The notes: generated from the sequence alone by a model not told the origin. DNA of 64,000 nucleotides from Actinoplanes sp. SE50/110 (GCF_900119315.1 NZ_LT827010.1:4249001-4313000), one strand, 5' to 3'; positions 8,024-16,728 are shown, counted from the first letter of the stretch. Numbers and translations are program-made.

Positions 8024-8218
8024 TCAGCGGCTCGCGGATTCCTGTGGCGTCGTCGACGCCTCAGCGGCATCAGCGGTGCACTCGCGTTCGCCGGTGTCGA
8101 GTTGCGCTCTCAAGGCCAGGATCTCCGCCTCTAGGGCCACGATGCGCTTTCGCGCGAAGTACAGCTCCATCACCGCATCGTGGAATTCGGATACCAGCTC
8201 ATCTGCCGTCAACTGCAT
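8024..8218 (-). CDS. Small coiled-coil protein, hypothetical
   Basis: A 64-residue protein. Residues 1-40 are predicted helix with a heptad-like pattern (ELVSEFHDAVMELYFARKRI, then VALEAEILALRAQL), typical of a short dimeric coiled coil. The tail is disordered. It lies 91 bases after the tail-fibre-like gene on the same strand and may be co-transcribed with it. No family recognised. Confidence 0.55.
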   Translation of the reverse strand: MQLTADELVSEFHDAVMELYFARKRIVALEAEILALRAQLDTGERECTADAAEASTTPQESASR

Positions 8219-8238
8219 TCGCGCCTGACCTCTTCTCT

Positions 8239-8319
8239 ATCCGCCTCGGGACCGCTCAAGCCGAGATCCGCCTCGGGACCGCTTAAGCCGAGATCCGCCT
8301 CGGGACCGCTCAAGCCGAG
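8239..8319. repeat. Three 27-bp tandem repeats reaching into a stop codon
   Basis: Units at 8239-8265, 8266-8292 and 8293-8319 are identical except for one C-to-T change in the middle copy. Each contains the complementary pair CTCGG and CCGAG and could fold as a short hairpin. The third copy covers the stop and last two codons of the gene at 8310-9041, and the array fills most of the gap to the small gene at 8218. Confidence 0.9.
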
Positions 8320-9041
8320 GCGATCTGCGTGACCTTGCCGTTGGCACTCCGCCACATCAGCGCCCCGTTCACCGCATACAGATTTCCCCCACCGGACGAG
8401 TCGGCAGAGGTGGGCACGGTGGCGGTGTTGGCGATCCGCACCACGCCCTCGATCAACACTCCTGCGGGGACTCCCGGCTGCTGGACGATGTGCACCTGTC
8501 CGCGCGGTGTGTCACCCCGGTTGACCCCGATACCGATCCGTCCGGCACCGGTGACGATGAAGTCATCCCGGCCGGGGTTGTTGCGCAGTGCGATCAGGCT
8601 GCCCGTCGTCGGCCCGTTCGTCGCCGTCAGGTAGATGCCCTGCGCGGCGGTCCCCGCCGTCCGCAGGTCGATCGAGAGCGCGGCGGCGCTGCGATCCGAG
8701 CCGTCGTCGTAGCCCTGATGGGTGATCTTGAGCGTCCCGCGGCCGGTCTCCGTGCCCTCCAGATACATGGCCGAGTTCTCGGGATTGTCGGAGACGACGT
8801 TCAACGCCACGCCTCTGCCCGAGGCGGCGGCCTGATAGACGGTCACCGCGTTGTCGGTCACCGACGTGGTCTTGAAATATGCAGACTCGATCGTCGAGTC
8901 CGTGCTGAAGCGTTGCGCGACCACCGGTCCCGGAAACGTCGTGGTGGTCGTCTCGGCAGCGGCTGGGGTGGACTCACCCAGTGCGACCGTTACCGCCCCG
9001 GCGGTGAAGCTTCCCAAGAACAGCCTGCGTGCCATGGCCAT
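8310..9041 (-). CDS. Exported phage tail-fibre-like protein, hypothetical
   Basis: A 243-residue protein. The N-terminus ARRLFLGSFTAGAVTVALG, followed by PAAAE, resembles a twin-arginine signal with an Ala-rich cleavage region. The mature chain is rich in short beta segments with Gly/Asn turns (GIYLTATNGPTTGSLIALRN, GRIGIGVNRGDTP) and ends GNLYAVNGALMWRSANG, a wording typical of the C-terminal part of phage tail fibres and bacterial trimeric beta-helix proteins. The function is unknown; surface or glycan binding is possible. No other phage genes are nearby. Confidence 0.6.
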   Translation of the reverse strand: MAMARRLFLGSFTAGAVTVALGESTPAAAETTTTTFPGPVVAQRFSTDSTIESAYFKTTSVTDNAVTVYQAAASGRGVALNVVSDNPENSAMYLEGTETGRGTLKITHQGYDDGSDRSAAALSIDLRTAGTAAQGIYLTATNGPTTGSLIALRNNPGRDDFIVTGAGRIGIGVNRGDTPRGQVHIVQQPGVPAGVLIEGVVRIANTATVPTSADSSGGGNLYAVNGALMWRSANGKVTQIASA

Positions 9042-9079
9042 AGATGTTCCCCCGTCATCCTGGTCGATGCCCGTGCACT

Positions 9080-9508
9080 TTACCTCTTGTCGGCCGACTT
9101 CAGCCCCGAGCCGGTGAGCACGACCACAGTCGTCTGATCAGGAGTGATGGTGCCGTCAGCGATGAAGTGGTCGAGTGCGGCCGCCGCGACGGCACTGGTC
9201 GGTTCGGCGTACAGGCCGCGGGTAGCCAAGGCGCGGACCGCACCGTGAATCTGTTCCTCGGCAACGGCGACTGCCGCGCCGCCACAGCGACGCAGGGCCT
9301 CGACGGCCTCCGGCAGCCGTACGGGGCTGGCGATGGCCGCCCCTTCAGCGACGGTCGGCACCCGCTCACCGCGTCCGGCCCGGTCGACGCCGTTGACGGT
9401 GTCGGCGATGGTGGCCCAGCGCTCGGGCTGCCCGACGAGCAGCCGGGGCAGCCCGTCGTCTGCTCCGGCACCAACCTGGGCCGGGAAGGGGGACAGCACG
9501 GCGCTCAT
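9080..9508 (-). pseudogene. Truncated threonine synthase-like PLP enzyme (C-terminal part only)
   Basis: The frame encodes the C-terminal third of a threonine synthase: VGQPERWATIADTVNG, PTVAEGAAIASPVRLPEAVE, VAEEQIHGAVRALATRGLY, EPTSAVAAAALDHF, VVVLTGSGLKS. The PLP-binding lysine region and N-terminal domain are absent, so it cannot be an active enzyme by itself. The fragment begins just where the upstream GNAT gene ends: an ATG at 9508 overlaps the GNAT stop by an ATGA, so a 142-residue remnant could still be translated. I interpret it as a gene cut by a past rearrangement. Confidence 0.65.
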
Positions 9509-10038
9509 CCCAGGCGCGGCACAGCGGACCGGGCGTGGACCGCGACCGGTTGGTCGAAGCCCGGGATGACCGTCTCGAACTCCTGGAGCAGGCCGAGCTT
9601 GGCCATCACCCGAGCGGAGCGGACGTTCTCGACGTGGCGGATGCTGATCAGCCGGTCCAGGCCGATCGTGTCGAAGCCGAACCGCAGGGCGGCGGTGGCG
9701 GCCTCGGTGGCGAAGCCGTGCCCCCACGCGGCGCGGGACAGCCGCCAGCCGATCTCGACCGCGGGCAGGACCTCGGGGAGGAAGGTCGGCACGGCGAGCC
9801 CGGCCCAGCCGATCAGCGCGCCGGTGTCCCGGACCTGGACGGCGAACAGGCCGAAACCCTGCTGCCGCCAGTCGCGGATCATCTTCTGCAGGCCCGCGGC
9901 GCTCTGGTCACGGTCGCGGACCTCGCCGTCGAGGATGTAGCGCATCACCTCCGGGTCGGCGTTCATCGCGGCGAGCGGGTCGAGGTCCTCGTCGCGCCAC
10001 TCGCGCAGGGTGAGCCGGGCGGTCTCGATGGTGGGCAT
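9505..10038 (-). CDS. GNAT family N-acetyltransferase (RimJ/RimL type)
   Basis: A 177-residue acetyltransferase: it opens TIETARLTLREWRDEDLDPL, the usual RimJ/RimL first strand, has EIGWRLSRAAWGHGFATEA as the acetyl-CoA loop (consensus QxxGxG/A, here WGHGFA), and closes with ENVRSARVMAKLGL. The substrate is unknown; related proteins act on protein N-termini or small amines. The ATG at 10038 is chosen because homology starts there, although the frame is open further upstream. Its stop overlaps the threonine-synthase remnant. Confidence 0.85.
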   Translation of the reverse strand: MPTIETARLTLREWRDEDLDPLAAMNADPEVMRYILDGEVRDRDQSAAGLQKMIRDWRQQGFGLFAVQVRDTGALIGWAGLAVPTFLPEVLPAVEIGWRLSRAAWGHGFATEAATAALRFGFDTIGLDRLISIRHVENVRSARVMAKLGLLQEFETVIPGFDQPVAVHARSAVPRLG

Positions 10039-10128
10039 GGCGTCATTCTCGCCGACCCGGAGAACGCCTGAGGTACGTGGCGGCGCGGCCGGCGCCCCGG
10101 GCGGATGCGGGAGGGGCACACTGGGCTG

Positions 10129-10884
10129 ATGCCGAGCCCGCGCGACGTCGCGCACCTCACCACCCTCGCCGACTTCTGCGCGGTGCGCGATGTCGGTGTG
10201 CTCAGCCGCGAGGCGCTCGGGCCGGTGGATGTCGCGATCCTGTTCGGTGGCAGCATCCTCGCCGGCGGCGACCTGTTCGCGCGAGCGATCACCGACCGGG
10301 TCGCCGACCATTTCATGATCGTCGGCGGGGAGGGCCACTCCTCCGACGTGCTGCGCGCGGCGATGCGCTCCCACCTGGGTGGGGATGACGTGCCGGCGCT
10401 GAGCGAGGCCGGCCTGTTCGATCGTTATCTCCGGCGGCGGTACGGCGTTCACGCCGACCTGTTGGAGCACGAGTCGACCAATTGCGGCAGCAACGTGCGC
10501 AACGCGCTGGCACTGCTGGCCGCCCGCGGTGTCCCGCACCGGCGGATCCTGCTCGTCCAGGACGCGTCGATGCAGCGGCGGATGGACGCCGGGTTCCGCC
10601 GGCACGCGCCCGGCGCGCAGATCGTGAACTTCGCCGCGCACCGGACGACGGTCGACCTGATCGACGGTGAGTTCGGGTTCCGGTCGCCGCCGGCCGGGAT
10701 GTGGCCGGTGGACCGGTACGTCGCGCTGCTGATGGGGGAGATCCCGCGGTTCGCCGAATACGGCCCGGCCGGGCGCGGGTTCATCGCCCACGTCGACGTG
10801 CCGGACGAGGTCACCCGGGCGTTCGCGGCTCTGCGGGAGGCCGGGGTGGCGGCGCCCCGGGTCGCCGATCAGCGGTGGGCCTGA
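10129..10884 (+). CDS. YdcF/ElyC/SanA-like DUF218 family protein
   Basis: A 251-residue protein with the DUF218 Rossmann-like fold: VDVAILFGGSILAGGDLF near residue 35, EHESTNCGSNVRNAL (the conserved ExxSxNTxxNA-like segment) and ILLVQDASMQRRM. It has no signal peptide, so like E. coli YdcF it is probably cytoplasmic. YdcF binds S-adenosylmethionine; the reaction is not known. The ATG at 10129 is preferred over the one at 10105 because GGGAGGGG lies between them. Confidence 0.75.
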   Translation: MPSPRDVAHLTTLADFCAVRDVGVLSREALGPVDVAILFGGSILAGGDLFARAITDRVADHFMIVGGEGHSSDVLRAAMRSHLGGDDVPALSEAGLFDRYLRRRYGVHADLLEHESTNCGSNVRNALALLAARGVPHRRILLVQDASMQRRMDAGFRRHAPGAQIVNFAAHRTTVDLIDGEFGFRSPPAGMWPVDRYVALLMGEIPRFAEYGPAGRGFIAHVDVPDEVTRAFAALREAGVAAPRVADQRWA

Positions 10885-10893
10885 CCGGCCGAT

Positions 10894-11583
10894 TCAGTGG
10901 TACGCCGCCAGCAGGCTGAAGCATTGTGCGGGGTTCTCCACGTGGGCGTTGTGGCCCAGCCCGGGCAGTGTCGCCACCGGCACGCCCAGCTTGGCCAGCT
11001 GCTCGCCGGTGCTCATCGGATCGTGCTCGCCGCGGGCCAGCAGGACCGGCCCGGAGGAGCGGCTGAGCAACCCGGCCATGTCGGGCGCGCCGACGCCGAA
11101 GGCACGCGGATCCAGGGCCGGGCGCCACCGGCCGCCGTCGGCACGGATCCCGCCCGGATCGTCGGCGACCAGCCCGGCCAGGCCGGACACCCGCAGGTGC
11201 CGGGCGAGCGCCTCCTCCCGGGTGTCGAACCAGGCGACCGGCCGCCCGGCCAGCCCCCGGGCCCGGGCGAGTTCCTCGTCGGTCCACTCCACCTTGATGC
11301 CCAGCCCGACGACCGCGGCCACCGGCACCCGGGCGGCCAGCGCCAGCGCGACCACCCCGCCCAGCGAATGTCCCAGCACCACGGTCTGTCCGGCCGGGTC
11401 GACGAGCGGGAGCAGCGCCTCGGCGAGCGCGTCGAACGTGTACTCGTCCAACTCCGCCGCGGCACCGTGGCCGGGCAGGTCCGGGGCTTGCCAGCGGCCG
11501 GGCCACCGATCCCGCAGCACCGGATCCCACCCCGACCAGACCTCGCCGGTCGCACCCAGCCCGTGCAGCAGCAGTAGATCCAT
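10894..11583 (-). CDS. Alpha/beta hydrolase
   Basis: A 229-residue hydrolase of the alpha/beta fold. It opens with LLLLHGLGATGEVW (oxyanion HG), has the nucleophile elbow GHSLGG with S73, the acid in ARGEHDPM (about D188) and the histidine in LPGLGHNAHVENP (about H211). The substrate is unknown. It is convergent with the YdcF gene (9-base gap) and followed upstream by a hairpin and the aminotransferase gene on the same strand. Confidence 0.85.
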   Translation of the reverse strand: MDLLLLHGLGATGEVWSGWDPVLRDRWPGRWQAPDLPGHGAAAELDEYTFDALAEALLPLVDPAGQTVVLGHSLGGVVALALAARVPVAAVVGLGIKVEWTDEELARARGLAGRPVAWFDTREEALARHLRVSGLAGLVADDPGGIRADGGRWRPALDPRAFGVGAPDMAGLLSRSSGPVLLARGEHDPMSTGEQLAKLGVPVATLPGLGHNAHVENPAQCFSLLAAYH

Positions 11584-11651
11584 CGCCCGATTGTGCCCGC
11601 CGGTGGCGCGATCCGCTCAGCGACCTGCCTACCCGCACTGATCCGTCGGCT

Positions 11652-11687
11652 CCGGCCGGATCCCCCGGAACAGCGGGATCCGGCCGG
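11652..11687 (-). terminator. Hairpin terminator after the class V aminotransferase
   Basis: CCGGCCGGATCCC (11652-11664) pairs perfectly with 11675-11687 across a 10-base loop. It begins 7 bases beyond the stop of the minus-strand gene ending at 11694 and precedes the start of the next minus-strand gene at 11583, so it probably separates the two transcripts. Confidence 0.65.
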
Positions 11688-11693
11688 CCGAGC

Positions 11694-13337
11694 TCAGTGC
11701 TGTGCCAGGCATGCCGCGGGCAGCAGGAACCAGCGCAGCTTCTCGAAGCTGGGCGGCAGGCCGTGCCCGTCGCCGTCGACGGCCGCCGGGCGGGACTCCA
11801 TCAGGGACCGGGCCTGCGCCAGGTGCGACGGCAGCACCTCCTCGCCGAGAGTCGGCGCCGGACCCGGGATCTCGTCGCCCAGCCGCAGGTCACTCAGATG
11901 CACCCGCGGCTGCGCCGCATTCACATGCGACCATTTGGCGGTACGCGGGTCGAAGCGGTAGTCGGCGAGCATCCGGTCGCCGTGGGTGGCGATCAGGGCG
12001 ACCGCTTCCATCAGATAGTCGGCGACCGCGTCCGAGATGAAGTAGCCCAGGTTCAGCCGGGCCCAGCCCGGTTTGATGCCCTCCCAGCCGGCCGCGATCT
12101 CGGTCTGGAACTCCCGCGAGTGCGCGTCGTCGATGCCGAGCAGGCGGTGCCCGTACGGGCCGGCGCACGAGCAGCCACCCCGGACCTGGATGCCGAACAG
12201 GTCGTTGAGCAGCGCCACCACGAAGTTGTGGTGCAGGTAGCGGTCGCCGGCCCGGATCTGGAACGACACGATCGGCAGCCGGTCGGCGCGCAGATCGCCG
12301 AGGATCTCGATGCCGGGCACGCCGGCCCAGCGCCGCAGCAGCCGCTGCCACAGCTCGTGCTCCCGGGCACCGATCACCTCGGCACCCACCTCGTCCTTGA
12401 GTTTGAAGACCAGACCGGCCCGGATCGACTCGACGATCGCCGGGGTGCCGCCCTCCTCCCGGGCGACCGGGTCGTCGAGATACTTGTGGCCGGTCGGGTC
12501 GACGAACGCGACGGTCCCGCCACCGGGCACGACCGGCACCCGGTTCGTCATCAGCTGCCGCCGGACCACCAGCACGCCCGGGGTCTGCGGGCCGCCGGCG
12601 AACTTGTGCGGCGACAGGAACACCGCGTCCTTGTCGGCCATGCTGATCGGCACGTACGGCCCGGCCGCCGCGTAATCCCACACCGCCAGCGCGCCGTGCT
12701 CGTGCAGCAGGGCGGACACCGCGGACACGTCGGTCAGGATGCCGGTCACGTTCGACGCCGCCGAGAAACTGCCGATCCGCAGCGGGCGGTCGGCGTGGCG
12801 TTCCAGGGCCGCCCGCAGCTGGGCGAGGTCGACGTGCCCGGTCGCGTCGGCGCCGATCGGCACCACCTCGGCGATCGACTCGCGCCACGGCAGCTCGTTG
12901 GAATGGTGCTCGTACGGCCCGACGAACACCACCGGCCGCTCGGCCCGCGGGATCAGCGGCGACAGCCCGTACACCTCATCGAGGTTCTCCGGAATGCGCA
13001 GGCCGAGCAGTCCGACGAGTTTGTTGACCGCCGCGGTCGCCCCCGATCCGCAGAAGAGCACCACGTCGTCCGGCCCGCCGCCGACGCTGCGGTGCACCAG
13101 CGCCCGGGCCTCCTCCCGTAGACACCCGGTCTGCGCGCCGGTCGCCGACGCCTCGGTGTGGGTGTTCGCGTATTTCGGCAGCACCCGGAACCGGATGAAA
13201 TCCTCGATGAAATCGAGCGCCTGGCCGGAGGCCGTGTAGTCCGCATGCGTGGTACGCCGCGGCCCGTACGGCCCGTCGAGAATCACGCCGGCGCCGATCA
13301 GGCCCTGGCGGATCCGCTGCAAGATGGCTACGTCCAT
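11694..13337 (-). CDS. Class V aminotransferase, cysteine desulfurase-like
   Basis: A 547-residue PLP enzyme. The segment AVFLSPHKFAGGPQTPG carries the Schiff-base lysine (K245) in the SPHKF context of class V enzymes. THTEASATGAQTG, CGSGATAAVNKL and EHHSNELPWRE also match cysteine desulfurase/selenocysteine lyase-like proteins, and GGCSCAGPYGH resembles the desulfurase active-site loop region. At about 550 residues it is longer than SufS (about 410), with a C-terminal extension. The substrate is unproven. The start at 13337 has GGAGGA 7 bases upstream; an upstream in-frame ATG lacks one. Confidence 0.8.
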   Translation of the reverse strand: MDVAILQRIRQGLIGAGVILDGPYGPRRTTHADYTASGQALDFIEDFIRFRVLPKYANTHTEASATGAQTGCLREEARALVHRSVGGGPDDVVLFCGSGATAAVNKLVGLLGLRIPENLDEVYGLSPLIPRAERPVVFVGPYEHHSNELPWRESIAEVVPIGADATGHVDLAQLRAALERHADRPLRIGSFSAASNVTGILTDVSAVSALLHEHGALAVWDYAAAGPYVPISMADKDAVFLSPHKFAGGPQTPGVLVVRRQLMTNRVPVVPGGGTVAFVDPTGHKYLDDPVAREEGGTPAIVESIRAGLVFKLKDEVGAEVIGAREHELWQRLLRRWAGVPGIEILGDLRADRLPIVSFQIRAGDRYLHHNFVVALLNDLFGIQVRGGCSCAGPYGHRLLGIDDAHSREFQTEIAAGWEGIKPGWARLNLGYFISDAVADYLMEAVALIATHGDRMLADYRFDPRTAKWSHVNAAQPRVHLSDLRLGDEIPGPAPTLGEEVLPSHLAQARSLMESRPAAVDGDGHGLPPSFEKLRWFLLPAACLAQH

Positions 13338-13480
13338 GCCAAGATCCTCCCGGCCGGCAAACATGAACACCATCCACGATCCGGCGCGAAACGAATCGGA
13401 CTCCGCGCCCTGAACCGGCCGCAGCCTGCCTCGAACGGTCGTTTCGCGGCATGCCGCGGGTCGGGCGACGGCGGTCCGGG

Positions 13481-14131
13481 TCAGGCGGCGTCGCGGGCGG
13501 TGACCAGGCCGGCGTCGTAGGCGATGATGACCAGCTGGATGCGGTCACGGGCGCCCAGCTTGGCCAGCAGCCGGGAGACGTAGGTCTTCACCGTCGCCAC
13601 CGTGATGTGCAGGTCGGCGGCGATCTCCGGGTTGGAGCGTCCCCGGCCCACCTCCGCCAGCACCTCCACCTCGCGGTCGGTCAGACCCTCCGGGGCGCGG
13701 GGCGCCGCGACGGCCGGGCGGCGGGCGAACTCCTGCAGCAGGCGGCGGGTGACGCCGGGGGCGAGCAGCGCGTCGCCGGCCGCGACCACCCGCACCGCGT
13801 CCAGGATGTCGTCCAGCGCCATGTCCTTGACCAGGAAGCCGCTGGCCCCGGCGCGCAGGGCGCGGTGCACGTTCTCGTCGTCGTCGAAGGTGGTCAGCAC
13901 CAGCACCCGGGTCTGCCCGGCGATCCGGCGGGTCGCCTCGATGCCGTCCATGCCGGGCATCCGCAGGTCCATGACGACGAGGTCGGGACGGAGTTCGGCC
14001 GCCAGCCGGACCGCCTCGCCGCCGTTGCCGGCCTCGCCGACGACCTCCAGGTCGGGCGCCTCGCTGATCACCATCTGCAGGGCCGCCCGGATCAGCGGCT
14101 GGTCGTCGACGAGCAGGACCCGGACCGTCAT
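13481..14131 (-). CDS. NarL/LuxR-type response regulator
   Basis: A 216-residue regulator. The receiver domain (residues 1-120) has the acidic pocket LLVDD (D9-D10), phospho-acceptor VVMDLRMPG (D55) and K in FLVKDM. The C-terminal LuxR helix-turn-helix reads LTDREVEVLAEVGRG, then EIAADLHITVATVKTYVSRL. Its ATG overlaps the stop of the histidine kinase gene by an ATGA, so the two are translationally coupled. The stimulus and targets are not visible. Confidence 0.93.
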   Translation of the reverse strand: MTVRVLLVDDQPLIRAALQMVISEAPDLEVVGEAGNGGEAVRLAAELRPDLVVMDLRMPGMDGIEATRRIAGQTRVLVLTTFDDDENVHRALRAGASGFLVKDMALDDILDAVRVVAAGDALLAPGVTRRLLQEFARRPAVAAPRAPEGLTDREVEVLAEVGRGRSNPEIAADLHITVATVKTYVSRLLAKLGARDRIQLVIIAYDAGLVTARDAA

Positions 14132-15249
14132 GCCGCCACCGGCAGCCGGGCGAAGACCCGGAAACCGCCCTCCGGACGCGGCCCGGCCTCGAACTCGCCG
14201 TGCAGCAGCGACACCCGTTCCCGCATCCCGGCCAGCCCGTGCCCGGGCACGCCGGTCCCGCCGCGGCCCTCGTCGGTCACCTCGATGGTCAGCATCTCCG
14301 CATCCTGCTCGATGGTGACCCGGCAGGCCTGCACCCCGGCGTGCCGCACCACGTTGGTCACCGCCTCCTGGACGATCCGGAACGCCGACCGGTCGATGTC
14401 GGCCGGCAGGTCGGTCGGCAGCCACAGCACCTCCACCTGCACGCCCGCCTCGGCGGTGGCGGCGACCAGGTCGGGCAGGCCGGCGAGCCCGGCGCCCGGC
14501 ATCGCACCGTCCGCGGACCGCAGACCGCCCACCATCCGGCGCAGCTCGGCCAGGGCCTCCCGGCTGGAATTCTCCACCACCCCGATCGCCTGCCGGGCCC
14601 GCGCCGGCTGTGTCTCGAACACCCGGTTGGCGGCGCCCGCCTGCAGCGCGATCACCCCGACCCGGTGGGCCACCGAGTCGTGCAGCTCCCTGGCGATCCG
14701 CAGCCGCTCCTCGGTGATGGCCTGCTCGGCGGCCCGCGCCCGGATCGCCCCGGCATGTTCGCGTCGCTGCCGCAGCAGCAGCCCGACGGTCAGTCCGACG
14801 GCCACCAGCAGCGCGTCGAAGGTGAGCAGTGCGGCGCTGAGTGCGTCCTGGACCCGTTCCATGACCGGTTCGCCGGTGGCGATCATCCACCCGGACATCT
14901 CGCCACCGACCAGAGCGACCCATGCCACGGCCGCGGCAGCGACGCCCACCCGGGTGCGGCGTGCGGCCGCCACCGCCCCGACGCCGAACGCGGTGATGAG
15001 CCGCAGCCCGAAAGCCGAGTCGCCGGCCCCGATCACCGTGAATCCGAACACCGTGCCGACCAGGATGAGCAGCAGCGCGGTCACCGGCCGGCGTCCGACC
15101 AGGACGGCGGGCAGCAGGGTGACGACCGCCGGCCAGAGCACGCGCAATCCGTCGTCGTTGACCTGCACGCTTCGGACGGCGACGACCATGAGGAGGGGGT
15201 ACGCGACGATCACGGCCCCGTCCAGCGCCCTGTAGGCCCAGCGAGTCAT
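14128..15249 (-). CDS. Sensor histidine kinase, HisKA_3 type
   Basis: A 373-residue membrane kinase. Five or so hydrophobic segments fill residues 10-160 with little extracellular loop, suggesting a membrane-embedded sensor. The dimerisation/phosphorylation motif is EERLRIARELHDSVAHRVG with H190. The ATPase domain follows: RIVQEAVTNVVRHAG (N box) and VTDEGRGG with GHGLAGMRERV (G boxes). It pairs with the response regulator just downstream (4-base overlap). Confidence 0.93.
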   Translation of the reverse strand: MTRWAYRALDGAVIVAYPLLMVVAVRSVQVNDDGLRVLWPAVVTLLPAVLVGRRPVTALLLILVGTVFGFTVIGAGDSAFGLRLITAFGVGAVAAARRTRVGVAAAAVAWVALVGGEMSGWMIATGEPVMERVQDALSAALLTFDALLVAVGLTVGLLLRQRREHAGAIRARAAEQAITEERLRIARELHDSVAHRVGVIALQAGAANRVFETQPARARQAIGVVENSSREALAELRRMVGGLRSADGAMPGAGLAGLPDLVAATAEAGVQVEVLWLPTDLPADIDRSAFRIVQEAVTNVVRHAGVQACRVTIEQDAEMLTIEVTDEGRGGTGVPGHGLAGMRERVSLLHGEFEAGPRPEGGFRVFARLPVAA

Positions 15250-15302
15250 GGCCCGATCGTAGGGAGCTGAGATCGCCCGGACATCAGCCCGCGGACGTAA
15301 GC

Positions 15303-15520
15303 CTTTTGTCCGACCCCGACGCCCCCTTGTTCCGGGGGATCAGGAACGCTGTCGCATCGACCAGCGCATGTGCACGCGCACCGGTGGCGGCACAACTATG
15401 CCCACGAGTGGCACCGGGCCGGCGGCAACACCGGTGACCTGATGCTCCTACTCGGCTGGTCGTCGGCCGACATGCCGCGCCACTACGGCGCGAGCGCCGC
15501 CGCAGAAGGGGCTGAACCCG
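15303..15520 (+). pseudogene. Relic of a tyrosine recombinase/integrase
   Basis: Two pieces of a phage-type integrase can be read in different frames. At 15303-15347 the frame gives SDPDAPLFRGIRN, resembling the PLF segment before the catalytic box. From 15370 the frame gives HAHRWRHNYAHEWHRAGG, then LLLGWSSADMPRHYGASAA, i.e. the HxxR box, the GW/H segment and the catalytic tyrosine of the RHYG motif. The N-terminal domain and the first catalytic arginine are missing and the pieces are shifted, so it is dead. It marks an old integration or excision next to the ROK/LacI-type locus. Confidence 0.7.
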
Positions 15521-15819
15521 CCCCGGAAGCAACACACCTCGACCCGCTGCAAACCGAAGGCGTCGGATCGCTGCTGGACCGCCTCCTGGAGCAGCTCGAC
15601 GGTGCGGACGCCGACGAGGGCGAAGGCCATGTCTTCGTCACCCGCTACTGGGTCGGCGCCCACCCTGAAGGCGCGATCGTGCTGCTGATCCTGGACGCTG
15701 ACTCCGTCTTCCAGGACGTTGACAACGTCGACGAGTTGATCGGCTACCGGGAGCAGGCGATCGGGGTGGGTCAGGTTCGCTTCGACCCAGGAGAGCGTGA
15801 TGAGGCGTCGAGAGCCGGC
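15521..15819. other. Region after the integrase relic, no confident gene
   Basis: The plus-strand frame of the integrase relic stays open to 16008, and minus-strand frames are also partly open. The plus frame (SLLDRLLEQLDGADADEGEG and onwards) is not something I recognise. It may be degraded DNA from the mobile element. No promoter, repeat or attachment-site core could be identified. Confidence 0.4.
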
Positions 15820-16647
15820 TCAGTTCGTGCTGTCGCGCACCACGATGTGGGCGTACGGCACCTGGTAGACCGTCGGTGGTTTGCCGGTGATCGCGTCGAG
15901 CATGGCGTTTGCGGCGATTTCGCCGACCCGGACGACGTCGTGGCTCATCGCGGACAGGGCTGGAGTGGCGAGCTGGCACAGCGCGGAGTCGTCCCAAGCG
16001 ACCACTGACATGTCCGCGGGAACGGCGATCTCGCGTTCCCGAAGCGCGTCGAGCACGGCCAGAGCCATCAGGTCGTTGTCGCAGAACACCGCGGTGGGCT
16101 TCCCGGCGAGGAGTTCGGCGATCGCGGCGCGGCCCGACTCGTACGAATAGTCGCCGTCGGCCTGTGCCAGTGTGACGCCCAACTCCGCGGCCTCGGCCTG
16201 CGCCCCCTGCCGGCGCAGCTGGCTGTGGGCGAAGATGAGCGGCCCGCTGATGTGCCCGATCACCCGGTGCCCGCCCTCGGCGAGGAAGCGGACCACCTCG
16301 CGGGCGTAGCCGGCGTCGTCAGTCCACACCGTCGACATCCCGGATGCGGTCGACGGGTCGCCGAGCACCACCGCGGGCAGGTTCAGCCGCCGTACCAGCG
16401 TGACCCGCTCGTCGTCGGGCGCGAGGTCGACCAGGATGACGCCGTCGACCCGGCCCCGCTCGGCCCAGCGGTCGTAGGTGTCGTTCTCTGCCGGCCGACC
16501 AGTGACGACCTTGACCAGCACGGAGACGCCGGCGGGGGTGAGGACGCGCTCCAGTCCCTCGATGAATTCGTGGTAGTAGGGTTCCTCGCCGAGCACCCGG
16601 GAGGCTCGTGCGAGAACCAGTCCGACCCGCCGTTGTGCCTGCGTCAC
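15820..16647 (-). CDS. LacI-type sugar sensor lacking a helix-turn-helix
   Basis: A 275-residue protein that begins directly with the type 1 periplasmic-binding-protein fold of LacI repressors (RRVGLVLARASRVLGEEPYY) and ends with AHIVVRDSTN. The usual 60-residue DNA-binding N-terminus is absent. The GTG at 16647 has GGAGGA 4 bases upstream, the same layout as in its paralogue at 36625-37464, so the short form is genuine. DDAGYAREVVRFLAEGGHR and VVAWDDSALCQLATPALS are typical LacI ligand-domain segments. It is divergent from a ROK regulator that has a DNA-binding domain. A cooperating sensor is inferred. Confidence 0.8.
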   Translation of the reverse strand: MTQAQRRVGLVLARASRVLGEEPYYHEFIEGLERVLTPAGVSVLVKVVTGRPAENDTYDRWAERGRVDGVILVDLAPDDERVTLVRRLNLPAVVLGDPSTASGMSTVWTDDAGYAREVVRFLAEGGHRVIGHISGPLIFAHSQLRRQGAQAEAAELGVTLAQADGDYSYESGRAAIAELLAGKPTAVFCDNDLMALAVLDALREREIAVPADMSVVAWDDSALCQLATPALSAMSHDVVRVGEIAANAMLDAITGKPPTVYQVPYAHIVVRDSTN

Positions 16648-16728
16648 CGATTCCTCCGCACTCGTTTCGCCGACAGGTACGGTATCGCCTGACAACCGGT
16701 GGCACGCGAAACGGAGAATCCTTACGTC

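Noticed and set aside
11697..13121. 474-codon frame antisense to the aminotransferase
   Set aside because: It mirrors the PLP enzyme gene and has no recognisable motif.
15521..16008. Extension of the integrase frame as a real gene
   Set aside because: It overlaps the convergent LacI-type gene and shows no similarity I recognise; more likely a chance open frame or degraded DNA.
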